A DNA stretch of 64,000 bases from an uncultured Bacteroidia bacterium (GCA_902798975.1 CADBYT010000002.1:1-64000); one strand, 5' to 3'; positions 1-8,906 are shown, counted from the stretch's first letter. The notes: generated by a model not told the origin, from the sequence alone. Numbers and translations: made by a program.

Positions 1-545
1 TCCAGCGTCCCGTTCTTCGGGAAATCCTCGAAGACGCCTTCGATCGTAAACTTCAGATCGGGCACATCCTTGTTGCAGATTTGCTTGCCGATGCACTCCT
101 GCACTCCGCCCATCTTCCCGGCGAACGAGCGTGACACCATCACCGACCCGAACTTCGCGAGTGCCTTGACCGGATCGCCGGCCAGGATCGGCCTGTCAAA
201 AACCTTGAAGAAACAGGTATCGGCACAAACGAGCGTAGCTTTCAGCTTGTTCGCATCTTCGTCCAGATAGGTGTCCCCATTGAACACATAGGTCGTGCGG
301 GTGCCGACCTCCACCCCCGGTACCTCCTCCATGAAGCCCACAGCCACGGCGCCGCTCACCTGCCCATAATCCCCCTCATCCCCATGCTGGGAATACCAGG
401 TGTTGATCGTATACACCCGGTCGATGTCCTTGTAGAAACTGTCGTAGCTCAGCTCGAAGAACACCTTGGCAATGAGCACGATGCCCACCGCCAGCCCCAC
501 GCCCAGGGACAGGACTTTGATCAGGATATCGTTCTTGGCTTTCAT
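1..545 (-). CDS. ABC transporter permease, FtsX/MacB type (partial, 3' end outside window)
   Basis: Only the N-terminal 181 residues are visible; the gene runs off the left edge. It opens with a short cytoplasmic stretch, then one hydrophobic segment (about residues 8-26), followed by a soluble extracytoplasmic region with two cysteines in CADTC. This is the layout of MacB-PCD/FtsX permeases, whose large periplasmic domain lies between TM1 and TM2. The ATG at 545 overlaps the stop of the upstream ATPase gene by one base (TAATG), implying translational coupling. It is the fourth gene of the efflux operon TolC-adaptor-ATPase-permease. Substrate cannot be told from the visible part. Confidence 0.8.
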   Translation of the reverse strand, partial: MKAKNDILIKVLSLGVGLAVGIVLIAKVFFELSYDSFYKDIDRVYTINTWYSQHGDEGDYGQVSGAVAVGFMEEVPGVEVGTRTTYVFNGDTYLDEDANKLKATLVCADTCFFKVFDRPILAGDPVKALAKFGSVMVSRSFAGKMGGVQECIGKQICNKDVPDLKFTIEGVFEDFPKNGTL

Positions 546-1225
546 TACAGCTCGTTCTTCACGTCAGAGACAATCTGACCGTCGAAGAGGTCGATGGTAC
601 GCTGGGCGCAGGCGGCGTCTTTCTGGGAGTGGGTCACCATCACGATGGTGGTGCCCTCAGCGTTGAGCTCCTTCAGCAGGTCCATAACCTCCTTGCCGTT
701 CTTGGAATCGAGGTTACCGGTAGGTTCATCCGCGAGGATCAGCTTCGGACCGGCCACGACGGCACGGGCGATGGCCACGCGCTGCTGCTGACCGCCGGAC
801 AGCTGCTGCGGGAAGTGATTGGCACGGTGGCTGATGGCCATACGCTTCATGATTTCCGTGACCTTGGCCTTACGCTCGCTGGCGCTGATATTCAGGTAGC
901 GGAGCGGCAGCTCAATGTTCTCATACACATTGAGTTCATCGATGAGGTTGAAGCTCTGGAAGACAAAGCCGATGTTGCCCTTGCGGAACTTGGTGCGCTC
1001 CTTCTCCTTCAGGCCACCGACCTCGGTGCCGAGGAGCTCGTAGGAGCCGCTGGTCGGGTTGTCCAGCAGGCCCAGAATGTTGAGCAGCGTGGACTTGCCG
1101 CAGCCCGAAGGGCCCATGATGGCAACGAATTCGCCGTCCTTGATTTCGAAGGAAACACCATTGAGCGCCGTAGTCTCGATTTCTTCCGTGCGGAAGACTT
1201 TGCAAAGGTTGGAAACTTTAATCAT
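545..1225 (-). CDS. ABC transporter ATP-binding protein, LolD/MacB type
   Basis: 226-residue single-domain ABC ATPase. Walker A GPSGCGKST lies at residues 38-46, the signature LSGGQQQR near 140 and Walker B ILADEPTGNLD near 162; EPTGNLD is typical of the LolD/MacB/FtsE branch. It would power a mechanotransmission-type transporter with the neighbouring permease. It lies 30 bp after the adaptor gene and overlaps the permease start by one base, so it belongs to the same minus-strand operon. Family assignment is firm; the exported substrate is unknown. Confidence 0.95.
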   Translation of the reverse strand: MIKVSNLCKVFRTEEIETTALNGVSFEIKDGEFVAIMGPSGCGKSTLLNILGLLDNPTSGSYELLGTEVGGLKEKERTKFRKGNIGFVFQSFNLIDELNVYENIELPLRYLNISASERKAKVTEIMKRMAISHRANHFPQQLSGGQQQRVAIARAVVAGPKLILADEPTGNLDSKNGKEVMDLLKELNAEGTTIVMVTHSQKDAACAQRTIDLFDGQIVSDVKNEL

Positions 1226-1255
1226 AATGAGTTGAATTTTAATTTATTATCCTGT

Positions 1256-2512
1256 TCAGAAAACCAGCACGTCACTGTCGCCGTAATTGTCATACCCGGA
1301 GGTGATGACCTTCTCGCCGGGCTCCAGGCCCTCAAGCACTTCGTAGTATTGGGGGTTCTGGCGGCCGATGCGGATCTCTCTTTTGACGGCCTTGGTGCCC
1401 TCTTTGTTGACAACGTAAATCCATTTGCCGCCGGTCTTCTGGTAGAAGGTACCGCGGGGAACGATCACGGCCTCTTCCGGCTGGCCCAGCTGGAGGTTGA
1501 GGTAGTAGGTCTGGCCGGAGCGTATGTTGTCCGGCTGCTCGCCGTCGAACTTGAAATCGGCCTTGAACTTGCCTTCGCGGACCTCCGGATAGACTTTCCG
1601 GATGACGGTGGAATAGGTCTCGCCCTGGCGCTCGAAGGTGGCCTCCAGGCCATCCACGACGCGATCGATATAATGCTCATCGATCTGTGCCTCAACCTTG
1701 TAGGTGCCTACGGAGTTGATCTGGCCAATCTTGGTGCCGGCAGCGATGCTCTGGCCCAGGACCACATCCAGCAGGCCCAGTTCGCCGTCGATGGGCGCCT
1801 TCACAATGAGGTTGGATTTGCGTTTGCGTATCATCTGCATGTTGAGCAGCATGCTCTCCAGACTCTCTTCCATCCGGTTGATCTGGGCGCCGCGATACAA
1901 ACTGTCCTGGACGGCCCGCTCACGGACCAGGTCGTATTTCTGCTTCGCCAGGCGGTAATCCTCCTCGGCTTTCAGGTATTCTTCGCGGGCGATGAGCTTG
2001 TCTTCGTAGAGGGCCTTCTGCTGCTCGTAGGCACGGCGCAGGCGCTCCACCTGGATGCTGTATTCCAGCACATTCTGGCGGACGTCCAGTTTCTGCTGCT
2101 CCATCGAGATCTGCGTGTTGCGCTGGATGTTCTCCTTCTCGGCCAGGTCGGCCTCGGCATTGAGGATCTGCATGTCCAGGTTGTCGTTGGTCAGCACGAG
2201 GATGGCGTCGCCGGCCTTGACCGGGGAACCCTCTTCGATGAGGATCTTCTCCACGATGCCGCCCTCCTGCGGGCTCAGCTGGATGGTCGTCATCGGCTGC
2301 ACGCGGCCGCTGATGCGGATATAGTCGTTGAACTCCCCTCTCACGGCGACGGCGACGGTCAGCGTATCCTTATCCACCCGCAGGGTCTTGTTGTTCGGCC
2401 GGGCGATCAGATACACGATAAACGCCAGCAATAGCGCTCCCAGCCAATACGGCAGGGCCTTTTTGGTGAACGCCACACGCCATCCGGTTTTCTTCTCGAT
2501 GATCTTATCCAT
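1256..2512 (-). CDS. HlyD-family periplasmic adaptor (membrane fusion protein)
   Basis: 418 residues. One N-terminal membrane anchor (about 19-40, after a basic MDKIIEKKTGWR start), a lipoyl-like half near 75-110, a long alpha-helical hairpin (about 115-235, rich in E, K, Q and R) and the second lipoyl half with the NLIVKAPIDGELG motif, then beta-barrel and membrane-proximal domains. This is the standard adaptor joining an inner-membrane ABC pump to a TolC channel. The gene starts 3 bp after the TolC-like gene and precedes the ATPase gene. The anchor is a membrane helix without a lipobox. Confidence 0.93.
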   Translation of the reverse strand: MDKIIEKKTGWRVAFTKKALPYWLGALLLAFIVYLIARPNNKTLRVDKDTLTVAVAVRGEFNDYIRISGRVQPMTTIQLSPQEGGIVEKILIEEGSPVKAGDAILVLTNDNLDMQILNAEADLAEKENIQRNTQISMEQQKLDVRQNVLEYSIQVERLRRAYEQQKALYEDKLIAREEYLKAEEDYRLAKQKYDLVRERAVQDSLYRGAQINRMEESLESMLLNMQMIRKRKSNLIVKAPIDGELGLLDVVLGQSIAAGTKIGQINSVGTYKVEAQIDEHYIDRVVDGLEATFERQGETYSTVIRKVYPEVREGKFKADFKFDGEQPDNIRSGQTYYLNLQLGQPEEAVIVPRGTFYQKTGGKWIYVVNKEGTKAVKREIRIGRQNPQYYEVLEGLEPGEKVITSGYDNYGDSDVLVF

Positions 2513-2515
2513 AGT

Positions 2516-3892
2516 TTACTGATTTACGTATTCAACACCATTATAGTACCGTACTACCGCCTGCTTGATGAGGTACTTGAACAAACTGTTCATCTCATCG
2601 GCCTGGGCCTTGAGGTAATTATTGTTCGCGGTCTGGAACTCCAGCGGCGAGATGAGCCCCTGCTCCAGTTTCTTCAGGTTCAGCGTGTACGCCTCTGCCT
2701 GCACCTCGGCCTTGTGCTGCGCCTGCTCGTAGGCGAGCGCCGAACCTTCGCGGTCCTGGATGGCGCGTCGCACCTCGGACTCCACGTCACGGCGCTTCTG
2801 GTCCAGCTCGGCCGTCACCTTGCTGAGGGCATTGCGCTTGCGCGAAATGGCTCCCTGGCGGCTCATGCGGTTCCAGATGGGAATGGAAATGGAGAGCTCA
2901 ATATACTCACCGCCGTTGTTGCGGAACTGCTCCCCGAACGAAGCGGTAGCAGCACCCTGGTAGGAATAGTAGCTGGTATTCCAGCCGGCGGAGAGGCCCA
3001 GGGAGGGCAGCAGCTGCCACTTGGCAGTGTTGAGCTCCCGTTTGGCGTTCTGCACCTGCCAGGAAGCGATCCGGACACCGGGATTGTGCTCCAGGGCGAA
3101 AGCAACGATAGATTCTTCGCTATCGCTCGGAATGACAGAATTACCATCGAGGGCACCCCTTTCATCCTGAGCGCCGGCGAAGGATCTGTAGTCCGTGACG
3201 ATCGCCAGTTCCTCGTCCAGCGGCCAGAACATCAGGTCCTCCAGGGTCATTTTCTGATTGTCGTACATGTTGCGGGTATTCGTCAGCTCGTACTGGCGGT
3301 CGGCCAGATCGGCCTCCATCTGGATCACGTCCGCGTGACCCTTCTGGCCAAGCTCTTCCTGCCGCCTGGCCTTGGCCAAAGCCTGCTCGGCCACGGCCAC
3401 CTGCTCCTCGTACACATCGCACAGGCGCTTGTAGTAGACCACATTGTAGTACGCCTCCATCACCGCCAGGCAGATGTCGGCTTCCACCTGCTTCTCCTGC
3501 GAGCCGGCGATGAGCATCCCGGTCTTGGATATCTTGTAATTGTTCACCGCCTTGAAGCCGTTGAAGAGATCGATCCCGGCGCTGACCCCGTAGTTGTTGT
3601 GGAACGAGGTCGTATTGAAATAGGTATTCGTCTGCGGGTCGATGCTGCGGCCGAAGTTGTAGTACGCATAGGTCTGCGCGTTGATCTGCGGGGTGAACAG
3701 CGCGAGGGCCGCGTCGCGCCGCGCGATCTGCGCGTCACCCACAGCGGCCTGCTGGATGCGCATCTTGGTAGAGTTGGAGATTGCATACTCCATGCAGTCA
3801 TGCAGATTCAGTGGTTCCTGACCCTGGGCGCTTACCGTCACGGCGAGCGCCAGGGCCAAAAAGAACCAATTGCTATTAGATTTGGTCAGCAT
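2516..3892 (-). CDS. TolC-family outer membrane efflux protein with an in-frame palindromic insertion
   Basis: 458 residues from the ATG at 3892, which gives a clean signal peptide (MLTKSNSNWFFLALALAVTV, cleavage after SAQG); upstream in-frame starts add a non-signal-like extension and are rejected. Two repeated helical-barrel halves typical of OEP/TolC proteins are seen. First gene of the TolC-adaptor-ATPase-permease operon. Between the halves, about 26 residues (the segment containing FAGAQDERG and VIPSDSEES) are encoded by an inverted pair of palindromic repeats at 3111-3187 and are probably not part of the ancestral protein. Expression is likely controlled by the NtrB/NtrC-like pair encoded just upstream. 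Confidence 0.93.
   Translation of the reverse strand: MLTKSNSNWFFLALALAVTVSAQGQEPLNLHDCMEYAISNSTKMRIQQAAVGDAQIARRDAALALFTPQINAQTYAYYNFGRSIDPQTNTYFNTTSFHNNYGVSAGIDLFNGFKAVNNYKISKTGMLIAGSQEKQVEADICLAVMEAYYNVVYYKRLCDVYEEQVAVAEQALAKARRQEELGQKGHADVIQMEADLADRQYELTNTRNMYDNQKMTLEDLMFWPLDEELAIVTDYRSFAGAQDERGALDGNSVIPSDSEESIVAFALEHNPGVRIASWQVQNAKRELNTAKWQLLPSLGLSAGWNTSYYSYQGAATASFGEQFRNNGGEYIELSISIPIWNRMSRQGAISRKRNALSKVTAELDQKRRDVESEVRRAIQDREGSALAYEQAQHKAEVQAEAYTLNLKKLEQGLISPLEFQTANNNYLKAQADEMNSLFKYLIKQAVVRYYNGVEYVNQ
3111..3187. repeat. In-frame inverted pair of a dispersed ~27-bp palindromic element
   Basis: GATTCTTCGCTATCGCTCGG at 3111 (continuing AATGAC) and, inverted, TTCATCCTGAGCGCCGGCGA at 3161 (continuing AGGATCT) flank about 23 bp. 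The two arms are near reverse complements. The same arms occur at 5098-5175 as a pair and at 5863-5888 singly. The insertion is a multiple of three and keeps the TolC-like reading frame open. Confidence 0.75.
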
Positions 3893-3993
3893 AGGATATT
3901 GTTTAATCGTCTTCTCCCGCAACACCCACCGTGCCAGAATATGCAACACGCTGATTATCAACAATTAAAGAATAGAAAGCACAGCGGAAAAAG

Positions 3994-4041
3994 TGTAAAG
4001 GGCTTTACAACTCTTTACACTTTCGGCTTTACAACTTTACA
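3994..4041. promoter_or_regulatory. CTTTACA repeat array, candidate enhancer/operator
   Basis: Five copies of a heptamer lie in 48 bp: TGTAAAG at 3994-4000 and CTTTACA at 4003-4009, 4013-4019, 4027-4033 and 4035-4041. The first two form a perfect palindrome with a 2-bp gap. The array lies 100-150 bp upstream of the TolC-like start and just after the histidine kinase stop, where an NtrC-type enhancer-binding protein would be expected to bind. The regulator link is inference. Confidence 0.45.
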
Positions 4042-4058
4042 GTTTTCTCCTGCGGATG

Positions 4059-4934
4059 CTATCTGAACCGGAGTTCAAATACGGTCTGCCGGTCCTCGCT
4101 GCGGAGCAGTTCGATGGTGCCGTTGTGGTTCCGCATGATCTGCCGGGAAATGCTGAGCCCGATGCCGGAACCTTCCTTCTTGGTGGTGTAGAACGGGATG
4201 AATATCTGTTCCTGGGCCGATGGCGGTATGGGCTCGCCATCATTGGCCACCTGAATAATCACGTCATCATCCTTGCCCATTTTCGCGCTGATGTCGATAT
4301 GCCTGGCACCCGCCTGCAGGGCGTTCTTGATCAGGTTGATGAGAATCTGCGAAATCTGGCCTTCGTCGGCATAGATCATCAGGTCATCTTCCTCCGGCCG
4401 ATAGTTGCAGACAGCGCCGCAGCTGGCCGCGAACTCGCTGTTCAGCGAGATGACGCCATCCATCAGCTCCTGCAGGGCCAGGGCCTTGCGAACCGGCTTC
4501 GCGACACCGGAGAGCTGGCGGTAGGTCTGCACGAATCCGATAAGGTTCTTGGAAGAATCGCTGATGGTTTCCAGCCCCGCTTTGATGTCCAGCTCGCTGT
4601 GGCCATTTTCATCGACCGACTTGGCCATCGCATCGGAAAGGGATGCAATCGGCGACACCGTATTCATGATTTCGTGCGTGAGCACGCGGATGAGCTTGGT
4701 CCAGGAATCCTGCTCGTGCGCCTGCCGCTGCTTTTCAAAGATGGTCCGGATGCGGTTGAGCGTGCGGTTGAACTTATTCTTTTCCTGGAAGCGGAAATTC
4801 AGTTCGCCGTCCTCCAGCGCATCCATCATATAGGCCACCTTCCTGATATCCCTGCGTCTGGTATGGATCGCAGCCGACACCGCCGCAATGATTGCGACGA
4901 TGGCGCAGAGAAGGATGATTTGCCAGGTGGACAT
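4059..4934 (-). CDS. NtrB-like sensor histidine kinase, single N-terminal TM
   Basis: 291 residues. One membrane helix (about 5-23), a linker, HisKA with the phosphoacceptor in LIRVLTHEIMNTVSPI (about residues 85-100), the N box NLIKNALQAG (about 210) and the glycine-rich lid GSGIGLSISRQ (about 264). No periplasmic sensor and no recognisable PAS domain, so it probably senses a cytoplasmic or membrane-derived cue. The gene starts 3 bp after the response-regulator gene, so the two form a co-transcribed pair upstream of the efflux operon, which is their probable target. Confidence 0.92.
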   Translation of the reverse strand: MSTWQIILLCAIVAIIAAVSAAIHTRRRDIRKVAYMMDALEDGELNFRFQEKNKFNRTLNRIRTIFEKQRQAHEQDSWTKLIRVLTHEIMNTVSPIASLSDAMAKSVDENGHSELDIKAGLETISDSSKNLIGFVQTYRQLSGVAKPVRKALALQELMDGVISLNSEFAASCGAVCNYRPEEDDLMIYADEGQISQILINLIKNALQAGARHIDISAKMGKDDDVIIQVANDGEPIPPSAQEQIFIPFYTTKKEGSGIGLSISRQIMRNHNGTIELLRSEDRQTVFELRFR

Positions 4935-4937
4935 GGA

Positions 4938-6299
4938 CTACAATCCGTACTTTTTCAGTTTCGCGTAGAGCGTCGGCCGGCTCACGCCCAGCATCTTGGC
5001 GGCAGCGGAGATGTTTCCGTTGCTGCGTTCCATGGCGTCACGGACCATCCGCTCTTCTTCGGCCTCACTCACTGCCTTAGCGGTCCCGGCATCGCCCGTC
5101 ATCCTGCTGGCGGAGCCCGAAGGATCTACCCGGAAATCCCTGGCTGAGAGATTCTTCGCTTCGCTCAGAATGACAGCTTTTTCGATGCAGTTCTGCAGCT
5201 CCCGGATATTGCCGCTCCAGCGGCCGCTTTCCAGCACCGCCTTCGCCGAATCATCCAGCCCCGTCAGCGGCCGGTGGTACTTCCGGGCGAAGCGCTCCAG
5301 GAACAGCTGCGAGAGCGGTACGATATCCTCCCTGCGCTCCCGCAGGGGCGGCAGGGCGATATGAACGGTGTTGATGCGGTAGTACAGATCCTCCCGGAAG
5401 CGGCCCTCCCGGACCAGCGCCTCCAGGTCCATGTTGGTGGCGCAGATCAGCCGGATATTGACGGGCGTGGCGAGCGTGCCGCCCACGCGGACGATGCTCC
5501 TGCTCTGGATAGCCCGCAGCAGCTTGGCCTGCAGGTGCAGCGGAATATTGCCGATTTCATCGAGGAACAGCGTCCCGCCGTCGGCCTGTTCGAATTTGCC
5601 GACGTGGTCCGTGTGCGCGTCCGTGAACGCGCCTTTGACATGGCCGAAGAGCTCACTCTCGAAGAGCGTCTCCGTAATGGCACCCGCATCCACGGCTACC
5701 ATCGGCTTCCCGCTCCGCAGACTCTTCGCGTGAATCTCCCGCGCCAGCACATCCTTGCCGGTGCCGTTCTCGCCGGTAATCAGAACCGTGGCGTCCGTGG
5801 GCGCAATCTTGTCCAGCGTCTTCCGGATGGTCGCCATGGCCGGAGAAGTACCCCAGAACATCGATCCTTCGCTACGCTCAGGATGGCACTCCTCCCTGCC
5901 CATCGCCTTCCGGGCCTTGTCCCGGGCGGCCGTCAGCACTTCAATCAATTTCTCATTGTCCCACGGCTTCACGATGAAGTCGAAGGCCCCCCGCTTCATC
6001 CCTTCCACTGCCAGGGCGATATCGGCATAAGCCGTAAAGAGCACCACTTCCACCTCCGGCATCATCTTTTTGATCTCCCCGGCCCAATAGAGCCCTTCGT
6101 TGCCCGTGTTGATGCTCGTGTTGAAGTTCATGTCCAGCAGCACCACATCCGGGCGGAAGCGCTCCAGCGCGGAAACCAGCGTCACCGGCGACGGCAACGC
6201 CTCCACCTCCGCAAAGTGCATGGGCAGCAGGATTTTCAACGCCTGGCGGATGCCGGCATTGTCGTCCACAATCAGAATCTTTCCTTTCCTGGAAGTCAT
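4938..6299 (-). CDS. Sigma-54-dependent response regulator (NtrC family)
   Basis: 453 residues from the ATG at 6299, chosen because a TAnnTTTG box lies 9 nt before it. Receiver domain about 1-125 ([10 protein letters not shown], phosphoacceptor D in [10 protein letters not shown] in FIVKPWD); AAA+ domain about 150-390 with Walker A GENGTGKD, the sigma-54 contact loop as GAFTDA instead of GAFTGA, and Walker [15 protein letters not shown]-type helix-turn-helix at the C-terminus ([20 protein letters not shown]). Two insertions of the palindromic element lie in linkers: CHPERSEGS between receiver and AAA+, and ILSEAKNL through ASRMTGDAG between AAA+ and FIS. Paired with the kinase downstream. Confidence 0.95.
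   Translation of the reverse strand: MTSRKGKILIVDDNAGIRQALKILLPMHFAEVEALPSPVTLVSALERFRPDVVLLDMNFNTSINTGNEGLYWAGEIKKMMPEVEVVLFTAYADIALAVEGMKRGAFDFIVKPWDNEKLIEVLTAARDKARKAMGREECHPERSEGSMFWGTSPAMATIRKTLDKIAPTDATVLITGENGTGKDVLAREIHAKSLRSGKPMVAVDAGAITETLFESELFGHVKGAFTDAHTDHVGKFEQADGGTLFLDEIGNIPLHLQAKLLRAIQSRSIVRVGGTLATPVNIRLICATNMDLEALVREGRFREDLYYRINTVHIALPPLRERREDIVPLSQLFLERFARKYHRPLTGLDDSAKAVLESGRWSGNIRELQNCIEKAVILSEAKNLSARDFRVDPSGSASRMTGDAGTAKAVSEAEEERMVRDAMERSNGNISAAAKMLGVSRPTLYAKLKKYGL
5098..5175. repeat. In-frame inverted pair of the palindromic element, AAA+/HTH linker
   Basis: Arms GTCATCCTGCTGGCGGAGCC (from 5098, continuing CGAAGGATC) and GATTCTTCGCTTCGCTCAGA (from 5150, continuing ATGACA) are inverted copies about 20 bp apart. 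Overall length (78 bp) and arrangement match the pair in the TolC-like gene. Confidence 0.75.
5863..5888. repeat. Single copy of the palindromic element in the receiver/AAA+ linker
   Basis: GATCCTTCGCTACGCTCAGG (continuing ATGGCA) is one arm of the same dispersed element. It encodes CHPERSEGS in the regulator, in the flexible linker after the receiver domain. Confidence 0.7.
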
Positions 6300-6307
6300 A
6301 GTACCAG

Positions 6308-6337
6308 CAAATGTAAGCATTTTTCAGTACGTGCAAA
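6308..6337 (-). promoter_or_regulatory. Bacteroidota promoter for the response-regulator gene
   Basis: Read on the minus strand: TTTG (6337-6334), 18 bp, then TACATTTG (6315-6308), matching the TTTG/TAnnTTTG consensus. The box ends 9 nt before the ATG at 6299, so the mRNA leader would be only a few bases. Confidence 0.55.
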
Positions 6338-6351
6338 TACAAAAAAAGTAC

Positions 6352-6359
6352 TATCTTTG
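6352..6359 (+). promoter_or_regulatory. -7 box TATCTTTG upstream of the TPP riboswitch
   Basis: Exact match to TAnnTTTG, about 20 bp before the riboswitch. No clear -33 TTTG at the usual distance. Confidence 0.55.
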
Positions 6360-6377
6360 CCGTGGTTTTGCAGATCG

Positions 6378-6463
6378 CAGGCCAAGGGGTGCTGAGACCC
6401 GCCCGGGCCGAGGCTGAGATGATACCCTCATACCTGATCGGGGTAATGCCCGCGTAGGAAACC
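6378..6463 (+). ncRNA. TPP riboswitch (THI element)
   Basis: The conserved thi-box parts are present in order: GGGGTGCTGAGACCC near 6385, a short P3 arm, GCTGAGATGATACCC (6413-6426), then ACCTGATCGGGGTAATGCCC with GCGTAGGAA (6431-6460). It ends about 50 bp before the TonB receptor ATG, so TPP binding would repress the receptor/permease operon. Confidence 0.93.
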
Positions 6464-6515
6464 GTTATCTTCCCATCCCCTTATTGTATATTTAATTTAC
6501 AATTAAGGAATTACT

Positions 6516-8906
6516 ATGCAAAAACATTTGCTTCACGCCGTCCTGCCGACCCTGTTGTCGGCCGTCGGCGCCTTCTCCGCCGCGGCCCAGGCCCCGGCGG
6601 ATTCCCTGCAGGTCGAGCAGTTGCAGGAGGTCGTGATCGGCGCCGTGCGCGCTCCCAAGGACGCCCCCTTCGCCGTGGCCAACATCCAGCGCACCGAACT
6701 GCAGGACTTCTCCACCACCGGTATCGAGCTTCCGATGCTCTTCGCCCGCACGCCGGGCATCCTCGCCTGGAGCGAAAACGGCGTGGGAACGGGCACCAGC
6801 TATATGCGCATCCGCGGCGCGGGCGGCTCCCGCATCAATGTGACGCTGGACGGCGTGCCCCTCAATTCCCCGGAAGACCAGACGGTCTTCTGGGTCAACA
6901 TGAACTCTTACGGCTCCCTGATGGGCAGTGTGCAGATCCAGCGCGGCGTGGGCGCTTCGACCAACGGCGACGGGGCCTTCGGCGGCACCATCGCCCTCGG
7001 CACCAAGGCACCTTCGCTCGTGCCGACAGCCGAGCTGAATGCCTCCTACGGCTCCTGGAACACGATGAACCTGGGCGTAAACGTCTCCACGGGACTGCTC
7101 TTCAACCATCTCATCCTGGAAGGCGGCTACCACCAGACCACCACGGACGGTTACCTGCACGGCACCGACGGCCGGTCCGGCAGCTGGTTCGGCAGTCTGA
7201 GCTGGCTGGGCCGCAGCTGGAAGCTTTCCTACAGGATCCTGGGAAACTTCGAGGTCACCGGCCAGGCCTGGAACGGCGTGACGGCCGGCACGGACGACCT
7301 CTCCATCATGGACGGAACCTACGGCGAGAAGACCGGCATCAAGACCTACCGGGATATGTGGAATGCCGGGCTGGGGCTGTATAATTCGCTTTACGAGCGA
7401 ATGATCATCGGCGACAACGGCACGTATTCCTTCGGGCGCTACCGGATGAGTGACGGCAGCTTCTGGCCGCGCACCACGGACAATTTCTGGCAGACCCGCC
7501 ACATCCTGAACTTCACCTGGGACATCAACGGGTACTGGAAATTCTCCGTTTCGCCGCACTACACCCACGGCTACGGCTACTATGAGGAGTTCCGCTACCA
7601 GAACAAGCTGACCAAATACGGCATCGCGCCTTTCCAGCGTCCGGACGGCAGCACGGTCAAGCGCAGCGATTTCGTCCGCCGGAAAGGCCTCTCGCAGGAC
7701 AGCTACGGCGCCGTGGCGAACGTCTCCTTCCGCAAGGGAGCCTGGGAGCTGGTCGGCGGCCTATCGGCACAGCAGTTCAAAGGCAATCACTTCGGCGTCC
7801 TGCCCTACATCGGAGATCCCGATGTCGAGTTTTATATCAAATACCTGTCCTCCACGCAGGGAGAAACGGAGAACGGCTACAAGTACTACGATTCCGACGC
7901 CGGCAAGACGGACGCCAGCGGCTTCCTGAAGGCATCCTACACCATCAACGACGCCTGGAGCATCTTCGGAGACCTGCAGTACCGCCACGTCAGTTACTGG
8001 ACAAACGGCTACAACGACAAGTATTACGTCGACGACAACGGCGTGCCACAGAAGCACATGCTGAATGTGGACGTGAAGTACGACTTCCTGAACCCCAAGG
8101 CCGGCCTGAACTTCCAGCGCGGCGGCCACCGGGCCTACGCCTCCTTCGCGATGGCGCACCGCGAGCCGGAGCGCAACAACTTCACCGACAACGGTAAATA
8201 CCCCTTCCCGCGCGCGGAGCGCCTGCTGGACTGGGAGGCGGGTTATCAGTATGAAGGCCGTCGTTTCCGCGCCGGCGTGAACCTCTATTACATGCGCTAC
8301 CGCGACCAGCTGGTGCAGACCGGCGAAGTGAGCGATATCGGCGAGGCGCTGACCACCAACATTCCGGATTCCTACCGCCTGGGTATCGAGCTGACGGCCG
8401 GCTGGGATGTCACGCGCTGGCTGACCCTCGAAGGCAATGCCGCCCTGAGCCGCAACCGTCTGCTGGACTTCGACGAGTATGTGGAAGACTGGGACAACGG
8501 CACCCGCAAAATCCACTACGACGACGCTCCGCTGGCTTACTCCCCTGACGCCATCGTGAACGGTTTCGCCACCATCCATTTCGGTGCTTTCCGGGCCGTC
8601 TGGCACAGCAATTACGTCAGCCGGATGTATCTGGACAACAGCGGCAATGCTGATCGGTCCCTGCCCGCATACAGTCTCTCGGACCTGAGTCTCAGCTACA
8701 CGCTGAAGCCGCGCAAGGTCCTGCGGGAAGTGGTCTTCGGCGTGGATGCCAGGAACCTTTTCTCCGCCCGCGTGGCGCAGAGCGGCTGGGTGTACAGCGC
8801 CGTCTGCGACAGCTACGGCCACCCCGAGGAGAACCGCTACTACCAGATCGGCTTCATCCCCGTCGCGCCGCTCACCGTGCTGGGACACATCACTTTAAGA
8901 TTCTAA
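6516..8906 (+). CDS. TonB-dependent outer membrane receptor, probably for thiamine or a precursor
   Basis: 796 residues. Signal peptide (to SAAAQA, about residue 25), a TonB-box-like stretch QLQEVVIGAVRAPK (about 34-47), plug domain (about 50-160, including MRIRGAGGSRINVTLDGVPLN) and a 22-strand-type beta barrel ending in HITLRF with C-terminal phenylalanine. There is no carboxypeptidase-like N-terminal extension, so it is not SusC-like. Substrate is inferred from the TPP riboswitch in its leader and the PnuC-family permease gene 4 bp downstream; thiamine receptors of this arrangement are known in Bacteroides. The barrel sequence itself gives no direct proof of ligand. Confidence 0.93.
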   Translation: MQKHLLHAVLPTLLSAVGAFSAAAQAPADSLQVEQLQEVVIGAVRAPKDAPFAVANIQRTELQDFSTTGIELPMLFARTPGILAWSENGVGTGTSYMRIRGAGGSRINVTLDGVPLNSPEDQTVFWVNMNSYGSLMGSVQIQRGVGASTNGDGAFGGTIALGTKAPSLVPTAELNASYGSWNTMNLGVNVSTGLLFNHLILEGGYHQTTTDGYLHGTDGRSGSWFGSLSWLGRSWKLSYRILGNFEVTGQAWNGVTAGTDDLSIMDGTYGEKTGIKTYRDMWNAGLGLYNSLYERMIIGDNGTYSFGRYRMSDGSFWPRTTDNFWQTRHILNFTWDINGYWKFSVSPHYTHGYGYYEEFRYQNKLTKYGIAPFQRPDGSTVKRSDFVRRKGLSQDSYGAVANVSFRKGAWELVGGLSAQQFKGNHFGVLPYIGDPDVEFYIKYLSSTQGETENGYKYYDSDAGKTDASGFLKASYTINDAWSIFGDLQYRHVSYWTNGYNDKYYVDDNGVPQKHMLNVDVKYDFLNPKAGLNFQRGGHRAYASFAMAHREPERNNFTDNGKYPFPRAERLLDWEAGYQYEGRRFRAGVNLYYMRYRDQLVQTGEVSDIGEALTTNIPDSYRLGIELTAGWDVTRWLTLEGNAALSRNRLLDFDEYVEDWDNGTRKIHYDDAPLAYSPDAIVNGFATIHFGAFRAVWHSNYVSRMYLDNSGNADRSLPAYSLSDLSLSYTLKPRKVLREVVFGVDARNLFSARVAQSGWVYSAVCDSYGHPEENRYYQIGFIPVAPLTVLGHITLRF

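Noticed and set aside
629-2434. 601-codon open frame on the plus strand opposite the adaptor gene
   Set aside because: It is antisense to a well-supported HlyD-family gene and has the low-complexity, shadow-frame composition expected in GC-rich DNA.
3914-3937. Sigma-54-like TGGCAC...TTGC element on the minus strand before the TolC-like gene
   Set aside because: The GG and GC dinucleotides are 13 nt apart instead of the required 10, so it does not fit a -24/-12 promoter despite the attractive context.
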